A stretch of 64,000 bases of DNA, from assembly GCA_020349965.1 (NCBI GenBank), contig CP070705.1, forward strand, positions 1,951,434 through 2,015,433, read 5' to 3'. Both the position numbers and the translations under genes were made by a program. The stretch is from Caldifarciminota bacterium. GTDB taxonomy: Bacteria; Hydrothermota; Tepidihabitantia; SM23-42. Shown here piece by piece: positions 18,163 to 26,975 of this stretch (the stretch's first letter is position 1; every line of letters starts with the position of its first letter). The notes beneath the pieces were generated by a model. That model saw only the letters and a list, made by a program, of their open reading frames with translations. It ran no database searches and was not told the origin of the DNA.

Positions 18163-19254
18163 ATGGCAAAGTACAGGATTGCCTGGATGCCAGGTGATGG
18201 CATAGGCAAGGATGTCCTTGATGCGACAAAGATTGTCCTCGATAGGATAAAGTTGGATGCTGAATATATTCCTGCTGACGTAGGCTGGGAATTCTGGTGC
18301 AAAGAAGGTGAACCACTCCCGGCTAGAACGATCGATATCATGAAGGAGACGGATTGCGCCATGTTCGGTGCGATAACTTCCAAACCCCGGACGATTGCCG
18401 ACAAAGAACTGATCCCCCAACTCCAGAACAAAGGATATATCTACAGGAGCCCGATTGTGCGTATGAGACAGTTGTTTGACCTTTTCATCTGCCGCCGTCC
18501 CTGTTTTGCTTACCCGGGCAATCCTCTGAACTACAAAGAAGGCATCGATTTCGTTATGTTCAGAGAGAATACAGAAGATCTATACTCGGGAGTCGAATAC
18601 TATCCCGTGCCCGAAGAGATGCTCAAGGTGAAGGGGATGGAGCGAGTGTCACGCGACGCCGCAATCTCGGTCAAAGTCAATACGCCACGCGGGTGTCGGA
18701 GAATAATAGAAGCTGCATTTGATTTCGCGCGGCAAAGGAAACGGAGAAAGGTTACGTGTGTCCACAAGGCGAATGTCGTGCGTGCGACCGATGGACTCTT
18801 CCTTGAGATATTCAACGAAGTATCCCAATCTTATCCAGAGATCCAACCCGATGAGGCGAATGTGGATTCACTGTGCCAGTGGTTATTGAAACGACCGCAC
18901 GACTATGACGTGCTGGTCGCGCCCAATCTCTACGGCGATATCATTTCGGACCTGTGCGCTCAGATGACCGGTGGCCTTGGTTTCGGGTCGAGCGGCAACA
19001 TCGGATCCGAATACGCAGTGTTCGAGCCGACCCATGGGTCTGCGCCGAAGTATGCGGGTATGTACAAGGTCAATCCCATTGCGACAATTCTGGCGGCAAA
19101 GATGATGCTGGAATGGCTCGGTGAGACCGAATCTGCGGAAAAGATCGAACGGGCGATCTGCAGGATTATCGAGGAGGGCCATGTTCGGACTTATGACATG
19201 GGGGGTGACGCTTCGAGCCTCCAAATGGCCGAGGCGATCGCAGCTAAATGCTGA
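18163..19254 (+). CDS. Isocitrate/isopropylmalate dehydrogenase-family enzyme
   Basis: 363-residue NAD(P)-dependent beta-hydroxyacid decarboxylating dehydrogenase. The family motifs are MPGDGIGKDV, FRENTEDLYSG, the substrate helix YIYRSPIVRMRQLFDLFICRRP, the lysine segment VHKANVVRATDG, the Asp cluster in PNLYGDIISDL, and FEPTHGSAPKYAG. The RSPIVRMRQ helix differs from classical isocitrate (SxNxxxR) and isopropylmalate types, so the substrate could be isocitrate, homoisocitrate or another 3-substituted malate. Ribosome site AAAGGAG lies 6 nt before the ATG. It opens a cluster with two LeuCD pairs, which act on the same class of compounds. Confidence 0.85.
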   Translation: MAKYRIAWMPGDGIGKDVLDATKIVLDRIKLDAEYIPADVGWEFWCKEGEPLPARTIDIMKETDCAMFGAITSKPRTIADKELIPQLQNKGYIYRSPIVRMRQLFDLFICRRPCFAYPGNPLNYKEGIDFVMFRENTEDLYSGVEYYPVPEEMLKVKGMERVSRDAAISVKVNTPRGCRRIIEAAFDFARQRKRRKVTCVHKANVVRATDGLFLEIFNEVSQSYPEIQPDEANVDSLCQWLLKRPHDYDVLVAPNLYGDIISDLCAQMTGGLGFGSSGNIGSEYAVFEPTHGSAPKYAGMYKVNPIATILAAKMMLEWLGETESAEKIERAICRIIEEGHVRTYDMGGDASSLQMAEAIAAKC

Positions 19255-19302
19255 TCTCCTTGGGTATCACGAACGCGTTTTATGTAGTGTGAAGGAAGTG
19301 CG

Positions 19303-20547
19303 ATGACCATAATCGAGAAGATTTTCTCGCGGGCGGCGGGGAAAGACGTTAAGCCGGGTGAATATGTATGGGCAAAGCTGAATCTCGTTGCCATGCGCGA
19401 CTTCGGCGGCCCGAATGTCATCCAGGAGTATGAGGAGCATTACGGAACGCGTCCGGTATTCGATGCACAAAGGGTCGCGGTGACGTTCGATCTTCACATC
19501 CCTGCTCGAAATGAAAAGGTCGCAGAAAATCAGAAGACACTACGGGGTTTTGTCCATCGCCAAGGTGCACGACTATTCGACGTCAATACCGGCGTCGGCC
19601 AGCATGTCCTACTCGAGAGCGGACTCGTCCACCCAGGGGATATAGTGGTGGGCACTGATAGTCATATGAATCTTCTGGGCGCAGTCGGTGCAGCAGGATT
19701 TGGTATGGGTACGACCGATGTCGCGGGTGCCATGTACAAGGGCAAGCTGTGGTTTGAGGTGCCCCAAACGATCCGTATCACTGTCACGGGGACCTTCAAG
19801 GACTTTGTCGGAGCCAAGGATCTGATTCTCCACATCATCAAGCGGTTGACCACGAGCGGCGCTCTTAACCGTGCGGTCGAGTTTACCGGAGAGGTAGTCG
19901 ACCGCTTAAAGATCTGGGAGCGGATCACGGTAGCCAGCATGGTTACCGAGATGTCTGGAGATGTCGGGTTCATCGTTCCGGACGATAGCATCATGGACTT
20001 CATCGAATCTCGTGCTGGTCAGTCCATCCAAAGGATTGCAGCTGACCCTCATGCCGTATATGAGAGAGAATACGAATTCAACGTCGACGATCTGAATCCC
20101 CAGATTGCCTGCCCGCATTCACCCGACAGCGTACGGGACGTTGCCGAGGTAGCGGGTATTCCCGTTGATCAGGTATTCATCGGTTCCTGTACTAACGGAC
20201 GTCTTGAAGATCTAGAGAGCGCAGCAGATCTTCTGAAGGGGAGAAAGATAAAGGACGGGGTGAGAATGATCATCGTGCCTGCAACCATGGAGGTTGCGCG
20301 GGCTGCGGTGCGAGCCGGCGTCCACGAGATCTTCCTGGCGAGCGGCGGAGTTGTGACAAATCCAGGTTGCGCGCTTTGTACTACTGGCCATCCCGGCATC
20401 CTGGCTCCAGGCGAAACGATGGTTTCGACATCGAACCGTAATTTTGTCGGCAAACTGGGCAAGGGTGCGAACGTCTATCTTGCCTCTCCGACAGTGGCGG
20501 CGGCCACGGCAATAGCCGGTGAGATAACCGATCCGAGGAGCATATGA
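19303..20547 (+). CDS. LeuC/homoaconitase-type hydro-lyase large subunit (pair 1)
   Basis: 414-residue aconitase-superfamily large subunit. [4Fe-4S] ligands are the Cys in GSCTNGRLEDL (about residue 290) and the two in PGCALC (about 350). The substrate and cluster segment GTDSHMNLLGAVGAAGFGMG and the terminal STSNRNFVGKLG are present. The length fits the short LeuC/HACN subfamily, not the ~890-residue AcnA or AcnB. The 4-bp overlap with the small-subunit gene shows they form one enzyme. Candidate substrates are citrate/isocitrate, 3-isopropylmalate, homocitrate or citramalate. Confidence 0.88.
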   Translation: MTIIEKIFSRAAGKDVKPGEYVWAKLNLVAMRDFGGPNVIQEYEEHYGTRPVFDAQRVAVTFDLHIPARNEKVAENQKTLRGFVHRQGARLFDVNTGVGQHVLLESGLVHPGDIVVGTDSHMNLLGAVGAAGFGMGTTDVAGAMYKGKLWFEVPQTIRITVTGTFKDFVGAKDLILHIIKRLTTSGALNRAVEFTGEVVDRLKIWERITVASMVTEMSGDVGFIVPDDSIMDFIESRAGQSIQRIAADPHAVYEREYEFNVDDLNPQIACPHSPDSVRDVAEVAGIPVDQVFIGSCTNGRLEDLESAADLLKGRKIKDGVRMIIVPATMEVARAAVRAGVHEIFLASGGVVTNPGCALCTTGHPGILAPGETMVSTSNRNFVGKLGKGANVYLASPTVAAATAIAGEITDPRSI

Positions 20548-21035
20548 TAGTGAAGGGGCGCGTGTGGCGTTTTGGTGACGATATCGATACGGACCAGATC
20601 TACCCGGGGATGTATCTGCCGCTGACCGACAAATCAGAGATGGCGCGCCATGCAATGGAAGGGACTGACCGTGGTAGCGAATTCATTGAAGGGGTCAAGG
20701 CCGGTGATATCATCGTTGCAGGTAAGAACTTTGGTTGCGGTTCGTCCAGAGAACATGCGCCGGTTGCGATCAAGGGTATCGGCATATCCGTGGTAATCGC
20801 ACGGTCATTTGCGCGCATCTTTCATCGTAATTGCGTTAACATGGGTCTTCCGATCCTGCTGTTCGACGATCCTGACCGTCTGGCCGACGGCGATCTGATC
20901 GACGTGGATGTTACAACGGGTGTGATAGAGAACACGACGCGTGGCGAGAAGTTCACCGCTCAGACCCTTTCCACACTCGAACTCAATATCATGAAGGCCG
21001 GGGGCCTTTTTGCATACTTAGAGGAAATTGATTAA
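20544..21035 (+). CDS. LeuD/homoaconitase-type hydro-lyase small subunit (pair 1)
   Basis: 163-residue swivel-domain subunit with GDDIDTDQIYPG, the conserved GKNFGCGSSREHAPVAIKG and ARSFARIFHRNCVNMGLP. The loop that helps set substrate choice in LeuD-type proteins reads YLPL. It is not the YLRT-type loop described for archaeal homoaconitase, so substrate cannot be assigned by simple rule. It starts inside the large-subunit stop (ATGA-type overlap). Confidence 0.88.
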   Translation: MIVKGRVWRFGDDIDTDQIYPGMYLPLTDKSEMARHAMEGTDRGSEFIEGVKAGDIIVAGKNFGCGSSREHAPVAIKGIGISVVIARSFARIFHRNCVNMGLPILLFDDPDRLADGDLIDVDVTTGVIENTTRGEKFTAQTLSTLELNIMKAGGLFAYLEEID

Positions 21036-21055
21036 TCGCCGAAAGGAAGTGTCAC

Positions 21056-21565
21056 ATGGATAATGAGTATATTGAGAAGTTGCTGCCCGAAGTCAGAGAG
21101 GTCCGAGACGACGGGTTGCGCAGGGCAGTCATCAAGGCATGGCAGTTGGCGATGGAAAAGGGAAAGTGGCAGAGCATAGATGACGTGCCTTTTACGCTGC
21201 TGACCGAGGCTAAGACCACCTTGGTGGAACACACACGCGCCGTAACCAGAATGGCTGTAGCAATTGCCGATAGCAGGCAGGACCTCGACCGCGATATCCT
21301 CGTTGCCGGAGGTTTGGTGCACGATGTCGGCAAACTTCTTGAATATTGCAGGAGTGGAGATGGGATCGTTAAGAGTGAATATGGAAAGAGGGTGCGCCAT
21401 CCTGTATCAGGCTTTGGGGTAGCCCTCGAGGCGGGATTGCCCCTGGAGGTAGCCCACATCGTTGCCGCCCATTCAAAAGAGGGGGAGGGTGTAGCGCGGT
21501 CGCCGGAAGCCATTGTCATCCATCATTGTGATTTCATAGATTTTGACATTGCAAAATCACAGTAA
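21056..21565 (+). CDS. HD-domain phosphohydrolase
   Basis: 169-residue HD superfamily protein. The metal ligands are visible as H in VEHTRAV, HD in GGLVHDVGKLLEY (about residue 90), H in VRHPVSGFG, H in VAAHSKEGEG and the distal D in HHCDFIDFD. It is likely a small-molecule phosphohydrolase or nucleotidase; the substrate is unknown. A good ribosome site (AAAGGAAG) precedes the ATG. Its position between the first LeuCD pair and the SucCD-like genes suggests a link to the metabolic cluster, but no mechanism can be read from the sequence. Confidence 0.78.
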   Translation: MDNEYIEKLLPEVREVRDDGLRRAVIKAWQLAMEKGKWQSIDDVPFTLLTEAKTTLVEHTRAVTRMAVAIADSRQDLDRDILVAGGLVHDVGKLLEYCRSGDGIVKSEYGKRVRHPVSGFGVALEAGLPLEVAHIVAAHSKEGEGVARSPEAIVIHHCDFIDFDIAKSQ

Positions 21566-21580
21566 GAAATCAGCTCGCTA

Positions 21581-21608
21581 TTGAATTGAGAGCAGGAGTC
21601 AATATAAT
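21581..21608 (+). promoter_or_regulatory. Promoter of the sucC-like sub-operon
   Basis: TTGAAT (21581-21586), 16-bp spacer, TATAAT (21603-21608). The ATG at 21618 is 9 nt further on. This would allow the second half of the metabolic cluster to be transcribed separately from the first half. Confidence 0.6.
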
Positions 21609-21617
21609 AAAGGGCAT

Positions 21618-22805
21618 ATGAGACTATACGAGTACGAAGCCAAGAGGATATTCAAACGTCAGGGCGTTTCCGTGCCTGCCGGCGTTGTCATCGGAAGAGA
21701 AAACATGGGCGACCTCGACAGAGTAGTATATCCTGTCGTGATCAAAGCACAGGCTTTTGTCGGTGGCAGGGGCAAGGCAGGATTGGTGCAATCGGCGGGA
21801 AACAGGGCAGAGGCTCAAGAAATGATATTGAATATGCTCGGCAGGGACCATGCAGGGCACAAGATCGACCGCGTTCTCATCGAACAGAAGGTTACGGTCA
21901 AGAGAGAGTTGTATCTGGCGGTCATCGTCGACCGCCTGGAACATATGCCTTTGATAATGAGCAGTCAGAGAGGCGGTATGGACATCGAGGAGATAGCTCG
22001 CACCAAATCTACGCCGATATTAAAGTATTACCTTAATCCCGGTGCTCATTTGAATGATTTTATGGCACGAAATGTCGCAAGTAATCTTGGTTTAAGAGGA
22101 TTGCTGCTAAAGGACGGGGCAGATACTGTCCATCGCCTGTACCGGCTCTTTGTGGACTATGACTGCAAAGTTGCCGAGATCAACCCGCTCGTACTCACTG
22201 ACGATGATCGAATCCTTGCCCTTGATGCCAAGGTCGACCTCGATGAGGATGCTATGTTCCGCCACCCTCAACTGATCCAGATGGGAATTGCGGCCAGGCA
22301 CGAGGTCGGTGAAATGACCGAGCGCGAGAAATTTGCCAAGAGGGCGGGTATACCCTATGTCGATCTCGACGGAGACATCGGTGTCTTCCCGGGCGGCGCC
22401 GGCTTTGGCATTGCATCTATCGATCTTATCCAGCACTATGGCGGTAAGCCGGCGAATTTCATGGATTCGGGTGGCGCTCCGACACAGGAGAAGCTACGTG
22501 CCATGCTCGGGCTTTTACTCGACAATCCGGGCGTGAAGGCGATATTCGGTGCCAGATTCGGCGGTATATCGCGGTGTGATGATTGGGCAAAGGCGGTTGT
22601 GCAATTCATCGTAGAAAATAGACCACAGAAGCCCATGATTATGAGAATGGCCGGTAACATGGAAGAAGAAGGTAGAAAGATAATAGAAAAGGCAAAGGTC
22701 GACCACCCTGAGCTGTTCAAGAAGATAAAGGTATATGCCTATGATACTCCGATCGAGGAAGTTATAAAAGAGACGATCCGTTCTGCCCAAACCGAGAAAA
22801 AATAA
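21618..22805 (+). CDS. SucC-like ATP-grasp acyl-CoA synthetase beta subunit
   Basis: 395-residue beta subunit of the succinyl-CoA/citryl-CoA/malyl-CoA synthetase family, with N-terminal ATP-grasp domain (VVIKAQAFVGGRGKAGLV, EINPLVLTDDDRILALDAKVDLD) and C-terminal ligase domain. Several positions differ from the canonical succinyl enzyme: the usual NGAG loop reads PGGAGFG and the NIFGGI motif reads GARFGGISRCDD. Followed after 7 nt by the alpha subunit and then by a citryl-CoA-lyase-like gene, which makes citryl-CoA synthetase (as in Hydrogenobacter) a real alternative to succinyl-CoA synthetase; malate thiokinase is another. Confidence 0.85.
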   Translation: MRLYEYEAKRIFKRQGVSVPAGVVIGRENMGDLDRVVYPVVIKAQAFVGGRGKAGLVQSAGNRAEAQEMILNMLGRDHAGHKIDRVLIEQKVTVKRELYLAVIVDRLEHMPLIMSSQRGGMDIEEIARTKSTPILKYYLNPGAHLNDFMARNVASNLGLRGLLLKDGADTVHRLYRLFVDYDCKVAEINPLVLTDDDRILALDAKVDLDEDAMFRHPQLIQMGIAARHEVGEMTEREKFAKRAGIPYVDLDGDIGVFPGGAGFGIASIDLIQHYGGKPANFMDSGGAPTQEKLRAMLGLLLDNPGVKAIFGARFGGISRCDDWAKAVVQFIVENRPQKPMIMRMAGNMEEEGRKIIEKAKVDHPELFKKIKVYAYDTPIEEVIKETIRSAQTEKK

Positions 22806-22812
22806 GGAGCGT

Positions 22813-23691
22813 ATGGCAATAATCATCGACCGGCACACCGAGACCATTGTTCAGGGGATTACAGGCAGTAACGCGGCAGTTCACACTAAATTCATGCTGG
22901 AATACGGTACAAAAGTCGTGGGCGGCGTCACGCCCGGCAAGGGTGGGCAGAATGTGGAAGGCGTGAAGGTATACGATACGGTCAGTGATTGTGTCGTCGA
23001 ACACCCCAATGTAACGGTGGCGAGCATCTGGGTACCGCCGAGATTTGCACGGGATGCGATACTTGAATCGATAGAAGCGGGGATGAAGCGTGTTATCGTC
23101 ATTACCGAACGCATACCAGTCCACGACATGCTCTACGCGCGGCACGTTGCCCGGGAAAAGAAGGTCATGATCATCGGTGGGAATACACCAGGCCTCATTT
23201 CTCCGGGGAGGTCATTGGTCGGGATGCTGCCTAAGATTGCGTTCGGTGCGGGCAGGATCGGTACCGTCGCGCGCAGCGGTGCAGTCACCTACTACATAGC
23301 GAATTCACTCAATCTCGCCGGGTTTGGCCAGTCGACGTCGGTGGGACTGGGCGGTGATCCAATACTCGGGACGAATTTCGAGGACGTCCTGAGATTGTTT
23401 GAGGAGGACCCCGAGACCGATGCCGTGGTAATGGCCGGCGAGATTGGCGGCGTCTACGAAGAATTGGCCGCGCCCTTTATCAAGACTATGAAGAAACCGG
23501 TGATCGCATATATTACGGGCAAGGCGGCTCCTCAGGGAAAGCGTCTTGGCCATGCAGGTGCGATCGTCGAGGGGAATATGGGCACGGCGGCGAGCAAAAT
23601 AGCCGCCCTCGAGGAAAACGGTGCCGTCGTGGCCGAGACACTGAGTGAGATACCCCGGTTGCTCAAGCAGGCATTGGATGGCACGCACTGA
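22813..23691 (+). CDS. SucD-like acyl-CoA synthetase alpha subunit
   Basis: 292-residue alpha subunit with CoA-binding Rossmann domain ([27 protein letters not shown]), [12 protein letters not shown], and the phospho-histidine motif [14 protein letters not shown] near residue 245. The otherwise near-invariant NCPG motif of succinyl-CoA synthetases reads NTPGLISPG here. This is a second hint that the enzyme has diverged from the housekeeping succinyl enzyme. It pairs with the upstream SucC-like subunit. Confidence 0.85.
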   Translation: MAIIIDRHTETIVQGITGSNAAVHTKFMLEYGTKVVGGVTPGKGGQNVEGVKVYDTVSDCVVEHPNVTVASIWVPPRFARDAILESIEAGMKRVIVITERIPVHDMLYARHVAREKKVMIIGGNTPGLISPGRSLVGMLPKIAFGAGRIGTVARSGAVTYYIANSLNLAGFGQSTSVGLGGDPILGTNFEDVLRLFEEDPETDAVVMAGEIGGVYEELAAPFIKTMKKPVIAYITGKAAPQGKRLGHAGAIVEGNMGTAASKIAALEENGAVVAETLSEIPRLLKQALDGTH

Positions 23692-23713
23692 AGGAAAGCA
23701 GCCATTGGATTGG

Positions 23714-23719
23714 TATAAT
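23714..23719 (+). promoter_or_regulatory. Possible extended -10 ahead of the citryl-CoA-lyase-like gene
   Basis: TGG followed by TATAAT forms an extended -10, but no -35 is found 16 bp upstream. A strong ribosome site AGGGGGAA follows before the ATG at 23731. It may be an internal promoter or chance. Confidence 0.3.
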
Positions 23720-23730
23720 TAGGGGGAATT

Positions 23731-24495
23731 ATGTGGCAGACCGGAATAAGCAAGATCGAACCCAACCGTATCGTAACACGTGGTTATCGGCAGGAGGAAC
23801 TCATCGGCAATGTCCCTTTTGCATCCGTTTTCTATCTATTGCTAAGGGGCAGAATGCCTGATGACAAAGAAGCGCGCATGGTCGATGCTTTGATTACGTC
23901 TTCGGTCGATCACGGCGTAACGCCTCCAACGACACATGCGGCGAGGCTCGTAGCTTCAGCAGGCGTTCCGCTTCCCAGCGCAGTAGCTGCCGGCATACTG
24001 GCGGTCGGTGACGTACATGGTGGTGCCATCGAGGACGCGTCCCGTCTGCTCCAGGAGTGGAGCGCGAAGGCTAAAGAGAACGGTTGGGATGCGGAGAAGA
24101 CGGCAAGCAAGATGCTGGAAGTTCTTGCTGGAGAAGGGAAACGTATGCCCGGGTTCGGCCACCGCATTCACACGAAGGACCCGCGGACAGGGCGTCTGTT
24201 CGGCCTTGCGGCAGAACTGGGTTTAAGCAAGGAACACATTGAACTCAGCCTGGCTGTCGAAGCGGAATTTGCCCGCAAGAAGCCGCTGCCAATTAATGTG
24301 GACGGTGCGATCGCAGCGATCATTTCAGACATGGGTTTTGACTGGCGTTTAGGAAAGTCGTTCTTCTTGCTCGGCAGGGTTGCTGGTATCATTGCCCACG
24401 TTTATGAGGAGATATCGGATCAGAAACCAATGAGGAAGATGTGTACGCAGGAGACCGAGTATGATGGGCCTTGGGAAAGGTCTCTGGAGCCATGA
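23731..24495 (+). CDS. Citryl-CoA-lyase-like protein (citrate synthase family)
   Basis: 254 residues, far shorter than citrate synthase (~430) but the size of Hydrogenobacter citryl-CoA lyase and of the C-terminal part of ATP-citrate lyase. The three catalytic positions are present: His in GDVHGGAIEDA (about residue 93), His in GFGHRIHTKDPR (about 148) and Asp in INVDGAIAAI (about 190). Citryl-CoA lyase splits citryl-CoA to acetyl-CoA and oxaloacetate. The neighbours on both sides (acyl-CoA synthetase, hydro-lyases) support a reaction on citrate-like acids. The direction in vivo is unknown. Confidence 0.75.
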   Translation: MWQTGISKIEPNRIVTRGYRQEELIGNVPFASVFYLLLRGRMPDDKEARMVDALITSSVDHGVTPPTTHAARLVASAGVPLPSAVAAGILAVGDVHGGAIEDASRLLQEWSAKAKENGWDAEKTASKMLEVLAGEGKRMPGFGHRIHTKDPRTGRLFGLAAELGLSKEHIELSLAVEAEFARKKPLPINVDGAIAAIISDMGFDWRLGKSFFLLGRVAGIIAHVYEEISDQKPMRKMCTQETEYDGPWERSLEP

Positions 24496-24511
24496 GATTG
24501 GAGCGTAGGCT

Positions 24512-25759
24512 ATGACCACGGCCGAAAAGATACTGGCACGGGCTTCTGGCAAAGCTTCTGTCAAAACGCATGAGGTCGTCACGGCCAGGATCGACGTAGC
24601 CATGTCACACGAGAATGCCGATGTAGTGTTACGTGCTTTCAAGGAGATTGGCATCGAGAGAGTGTGGGACCCGGACCGTATAGTCATTCTCTTCGACCAC
24701 CGTGCCCCGGCCGAGACAGAAAAGACGGCTGCTACCCACCAGCGCATCAGGAAGTTCGTAGCCGAGCAGGGTATAAAGAATTTCTACGATCTTAAAGAGG
24801 GAATCTGCCATCAGGTTCTGCCGGAGCACGGCCATTCCCTCCCTGGTCAGGTCATGGTTGGTACTGATTCACATACTACTACGCACGGCGCGTTCGGAAC
24901 CTTCGCGACGGGCATCGGCGCAACGGAGATGGCCGGTGTTTGGGCAACAGGCGAACTCTGGTTCATGGTTCCCGACTCGATCAGGATCAACGTGACCGGA
25001 AGATTCAGTGAATTCGTATCGGCGAAAGACTTGATTCTTCATATCATCGGTATGCTCGGCGCCGATGGTGCAGACTACAAATCGGTGGAATTTTGTGGCG
25101 AAACGATCACTGGTATGAGTATAGCATCGAGAATGGTCCTAACGAATCTTTCGATGGAGATGGGCGCAAAGGTGGCATTCGTCGCGCCCGATGAGAAGAC
25201 GATATCGTACGTTAGGGAGAATGAAGGTTCGGATTTCGAAACGGTACTCTCTGACCCCGATGCCGTATACGTGCAGACGTTCGATATCGACGTCACCGAT
25301 ATCGGCAGTATGGTTGCCTGTCCGCACTCCGTCGACAATGTGAAACCGGCAAAGGAACTGGCCGGCACGAGGATCGATCAGGCTCTCATAGGCTCATGTA
25401 CTAACGGGCGGCTCGAAGATCTTGCAGTTGCCGCCGCCATCCTCGACGGTAAGAAGGTTGCACGGGGAGTACGGCTTCTTGTAATACCAGCGTCGCGCCG
25501 CGTCTATATCGAAGCGCTCAGACAAGGATACCTCGAGACCCTTGTGAAAGCGGGCGGATTGGTGCTCAACCCCGGCTGCGGTCCGTGCCTTGGAGGTCAT
25601 CAGGGCTTGATGGCACCCGGCGAGGTGTGCATTTCCACGACCAACCGAAACTTCAAAGGCAGGATGGGTAGCCCTGAGTCCTTTGTCTATCTGGCGTCAC
25701 CGGCTACCGTTGCCCGGTCGGCACTGGCGGGTACGATAACCGCACCGCAGGTTCGTTGA
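24512..25759 (+). CDS. LeuC/homoaconitase-type hydro-lyase large subunit (pair 2)
   Basis: 415-residue paralogue of the pair-1 large subunit. [4Fe-4S] ligands are in GSCTNGRLEDL and PGCGPCLGGH, and GTDSHTTTHGAFGTFATGIG is the substrate segment. That segment differs from pair 1 (SHTTTHG against SHMNLLG), so the two pairs probably act on different acids. Pair 2 looks closer to ordinary aconitase/IPMI-type sequences. The end overlaps the region before the small subunit. Confidence 0.88.
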   Translation: MTTAEKILARASGKASVKTHEVVTARIDVAMSHENADVVLRAFKEIGIERVWDPDRIVILFDHRAPAETEKTAATHQRIRKFVAEQGIKNFYDLKEGICHQVLPEHGHSLPGQVMVGTDSHTTTHGAFGTFATGIGATEMAGVWATGELWFMVPDSIRINVTGRFSEFVSAKDLILHIIGMLGADGADYKSVEFCGETITGMSIASRMVLTNLSMEMGAKVAFVAPDEKTISYVRENEGSDFETVLSDPDAVYVQTFDIDVTDIGSMVACPHSVDNVKPAKELAGTRIDQALIGSCTNGRLEDLAVAAAILDGKKVARGVRLLVIPASRRVYIEALRQGYLETLVKAGGLVLNPGCGPCLGGHQGLMAPGEVCISTTNRNFKGRMGSPESFVYLASPATVARSALAGTITAPQVR

Positions 25760-25770
25760 CAGGATGGATC

Positions 25771-26274
25771 ATGGAGACGATAAAAGGCAGAGTATATAAA
25801 TTTGGCAATGACATTAACACGGATGTAATATATCCGGGTAAGTATCTCTCGATCACGACCGACCGCGAGGAAATGGCTAAACACTGCTTTGAGGCCGTGT
25901 ACCCTGAATTCTTAAAGGACGGCCAGCCAGGCGACATCATCGTTGCCGGCAAGAACTTCGGTTGCGGGTCATCGCGTGAACAAGCGGCAACGTGTCTCAT
26001 ATACTTCGGCATTAGAGCCATCGTTGCTGAATCGTTCGCCCGCATTTTTTACCGCAACGCGATAAACCTCGGTCTGCCTGTGGCCGTTGCACCCGGCGTC
26101 TGGGGTATGTTCGAGCATGGCGACGTAATAGAGATCGATTTGGAAAATGGCCAGGTAAAGAATGAAAGAACCGGTGTCACCGCGGAGTGCCCTAAACTCC
26201 CCGATTTCGTTCTCGGTATACTCGGTGATGGCGGATTGATCGCGCACCTTAAGAAACAATTGCGCAAGGATTAG
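25771..26274 (+). CDS. LeuD/homoaconitase-type hydro-lyase small subunit (pair 2)
   Basis: 167 residues from the ATG at 25771, preferred over a TTG 15 nt earlier because AGGA is well spaced and the protein then aligns with the pair-1 subunit (both begin with KGRVxxFG). GNDINTDVIYPG, GKNFGCGSSREQAATCL and AESFARIFYRNAINLGLP are conserved. The specificity loop reads YLSI, different again from pair 1. Confidence 0.87.
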   Translation: METIKGRVYKFGNDINTDVIYPGKYLSITTDREEMAKHCFEAVYPEFLKDGQPGDIIVAGKNFGCGSSREQAATCLIYFGIRAIVAESFARIFYRNAINLGLPVAVAPGVWGMFEHGDVIEIDLENGQVKNERTGVTAECPKLPDFVLGILGDGGLIAHLKKQLRKD

Positions 26275-26288
26275 ACACAGGAGGTCCA

Positions 26289-26975
26289 ATGGCACAGTTC
26301 GTAGTGATTGGTTTGGGTCGTTTTGGTTCAAGTATTGCACGCGCCCTCAGCGAAAAGAATTTTGAGGTCCTGGCAATAGATAGAGAAGAGTCACAGGTGA
26401 AGGCTATGGAGGGCATTGTATCGCAATCGGTCGTTCTCAATGCTACCGATGAAAAATCGCTGCGGGAACTCGGGATCGGTGAATTTGATACGGCCATCGT
26501 CAGCATGGGTGAAACGGTCGAAGACAGTATCATGATAACCTTAACATTGAAGGAACTGGGTGTGAAACAGGTTATCGTCAAGGCAAAGAGCGAGCTCCAT
26601 GCAAAGATACTGAAGAAGGTCGGTGCGGACCGGATCGTATTCCCGGAACGGGAAATGGCCGATCGTTTGGCCCAGAGCCTTGCCAGTCCCAAAATTTTCG
26701 ATTTCATCGAGGTTTCCGAGACATATGGGATAGTGGAAATGGTCGCGCCGAAAAAATTCGCGAACAAAACTCTGGCCGATTTGAAATTGCGTGACAAATT
26801 CGGGGTCAGTGCCGTGGCCATCAAGAGGAAGATACCAGTATCAAAACCCGATGGATCCACCGACTTCAAAGAGGAATTCGTGGTCGGACCCGGCGGCGGG
26901 GATGAGATCATATCCGGAGACGTTCTCATCCTGCTCGGAAGGAATCTAGACATTGAAAAGATAAGGAAGTTATGA
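26289..26975 (+). CDS. RCK/TrkA-family potassium channel regulator (KtrA-like)
   Basis: 228-residue RCK protein. The N-terminal Rossmann domain has IGLGRFGSS and an acidic residue at the end of beta-2 (AIDREE); a C-terminal RCK_C (TrkA_C) domain covers about 140-228. It gates a Ktr/Trk potassium transporter in response to nucleotides. No membrane subunit is adjacent. In Firmicutes RCK_C domains of KtrA bind c-di-AMP, and this window also encodes cdaA and pgpH, so a regulatory link is plausible. Ribosome site AGGAGG is 5 nt before the ATG. Confidence 0.87.
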   Translation: MAQFVVIGLGRFGSSIARALSEKNFEVLAIDREESQVKAMEGIVSQSVVLNATDEKSLRELGIGEFDTAIVSMGETVEDSIMITLTLKELGVKQVIVKAKSELHAKILKKVGADRIVFPEREMADRLAQSLASPKIFDFIEVSETYGIVEMVAPKKFANKTLADLKLRDKFGVSAVAIKRKIPVSKPDGSTDFKEEFVVGPGGGDEIISGDVLILLGRNLDIEKIRKL

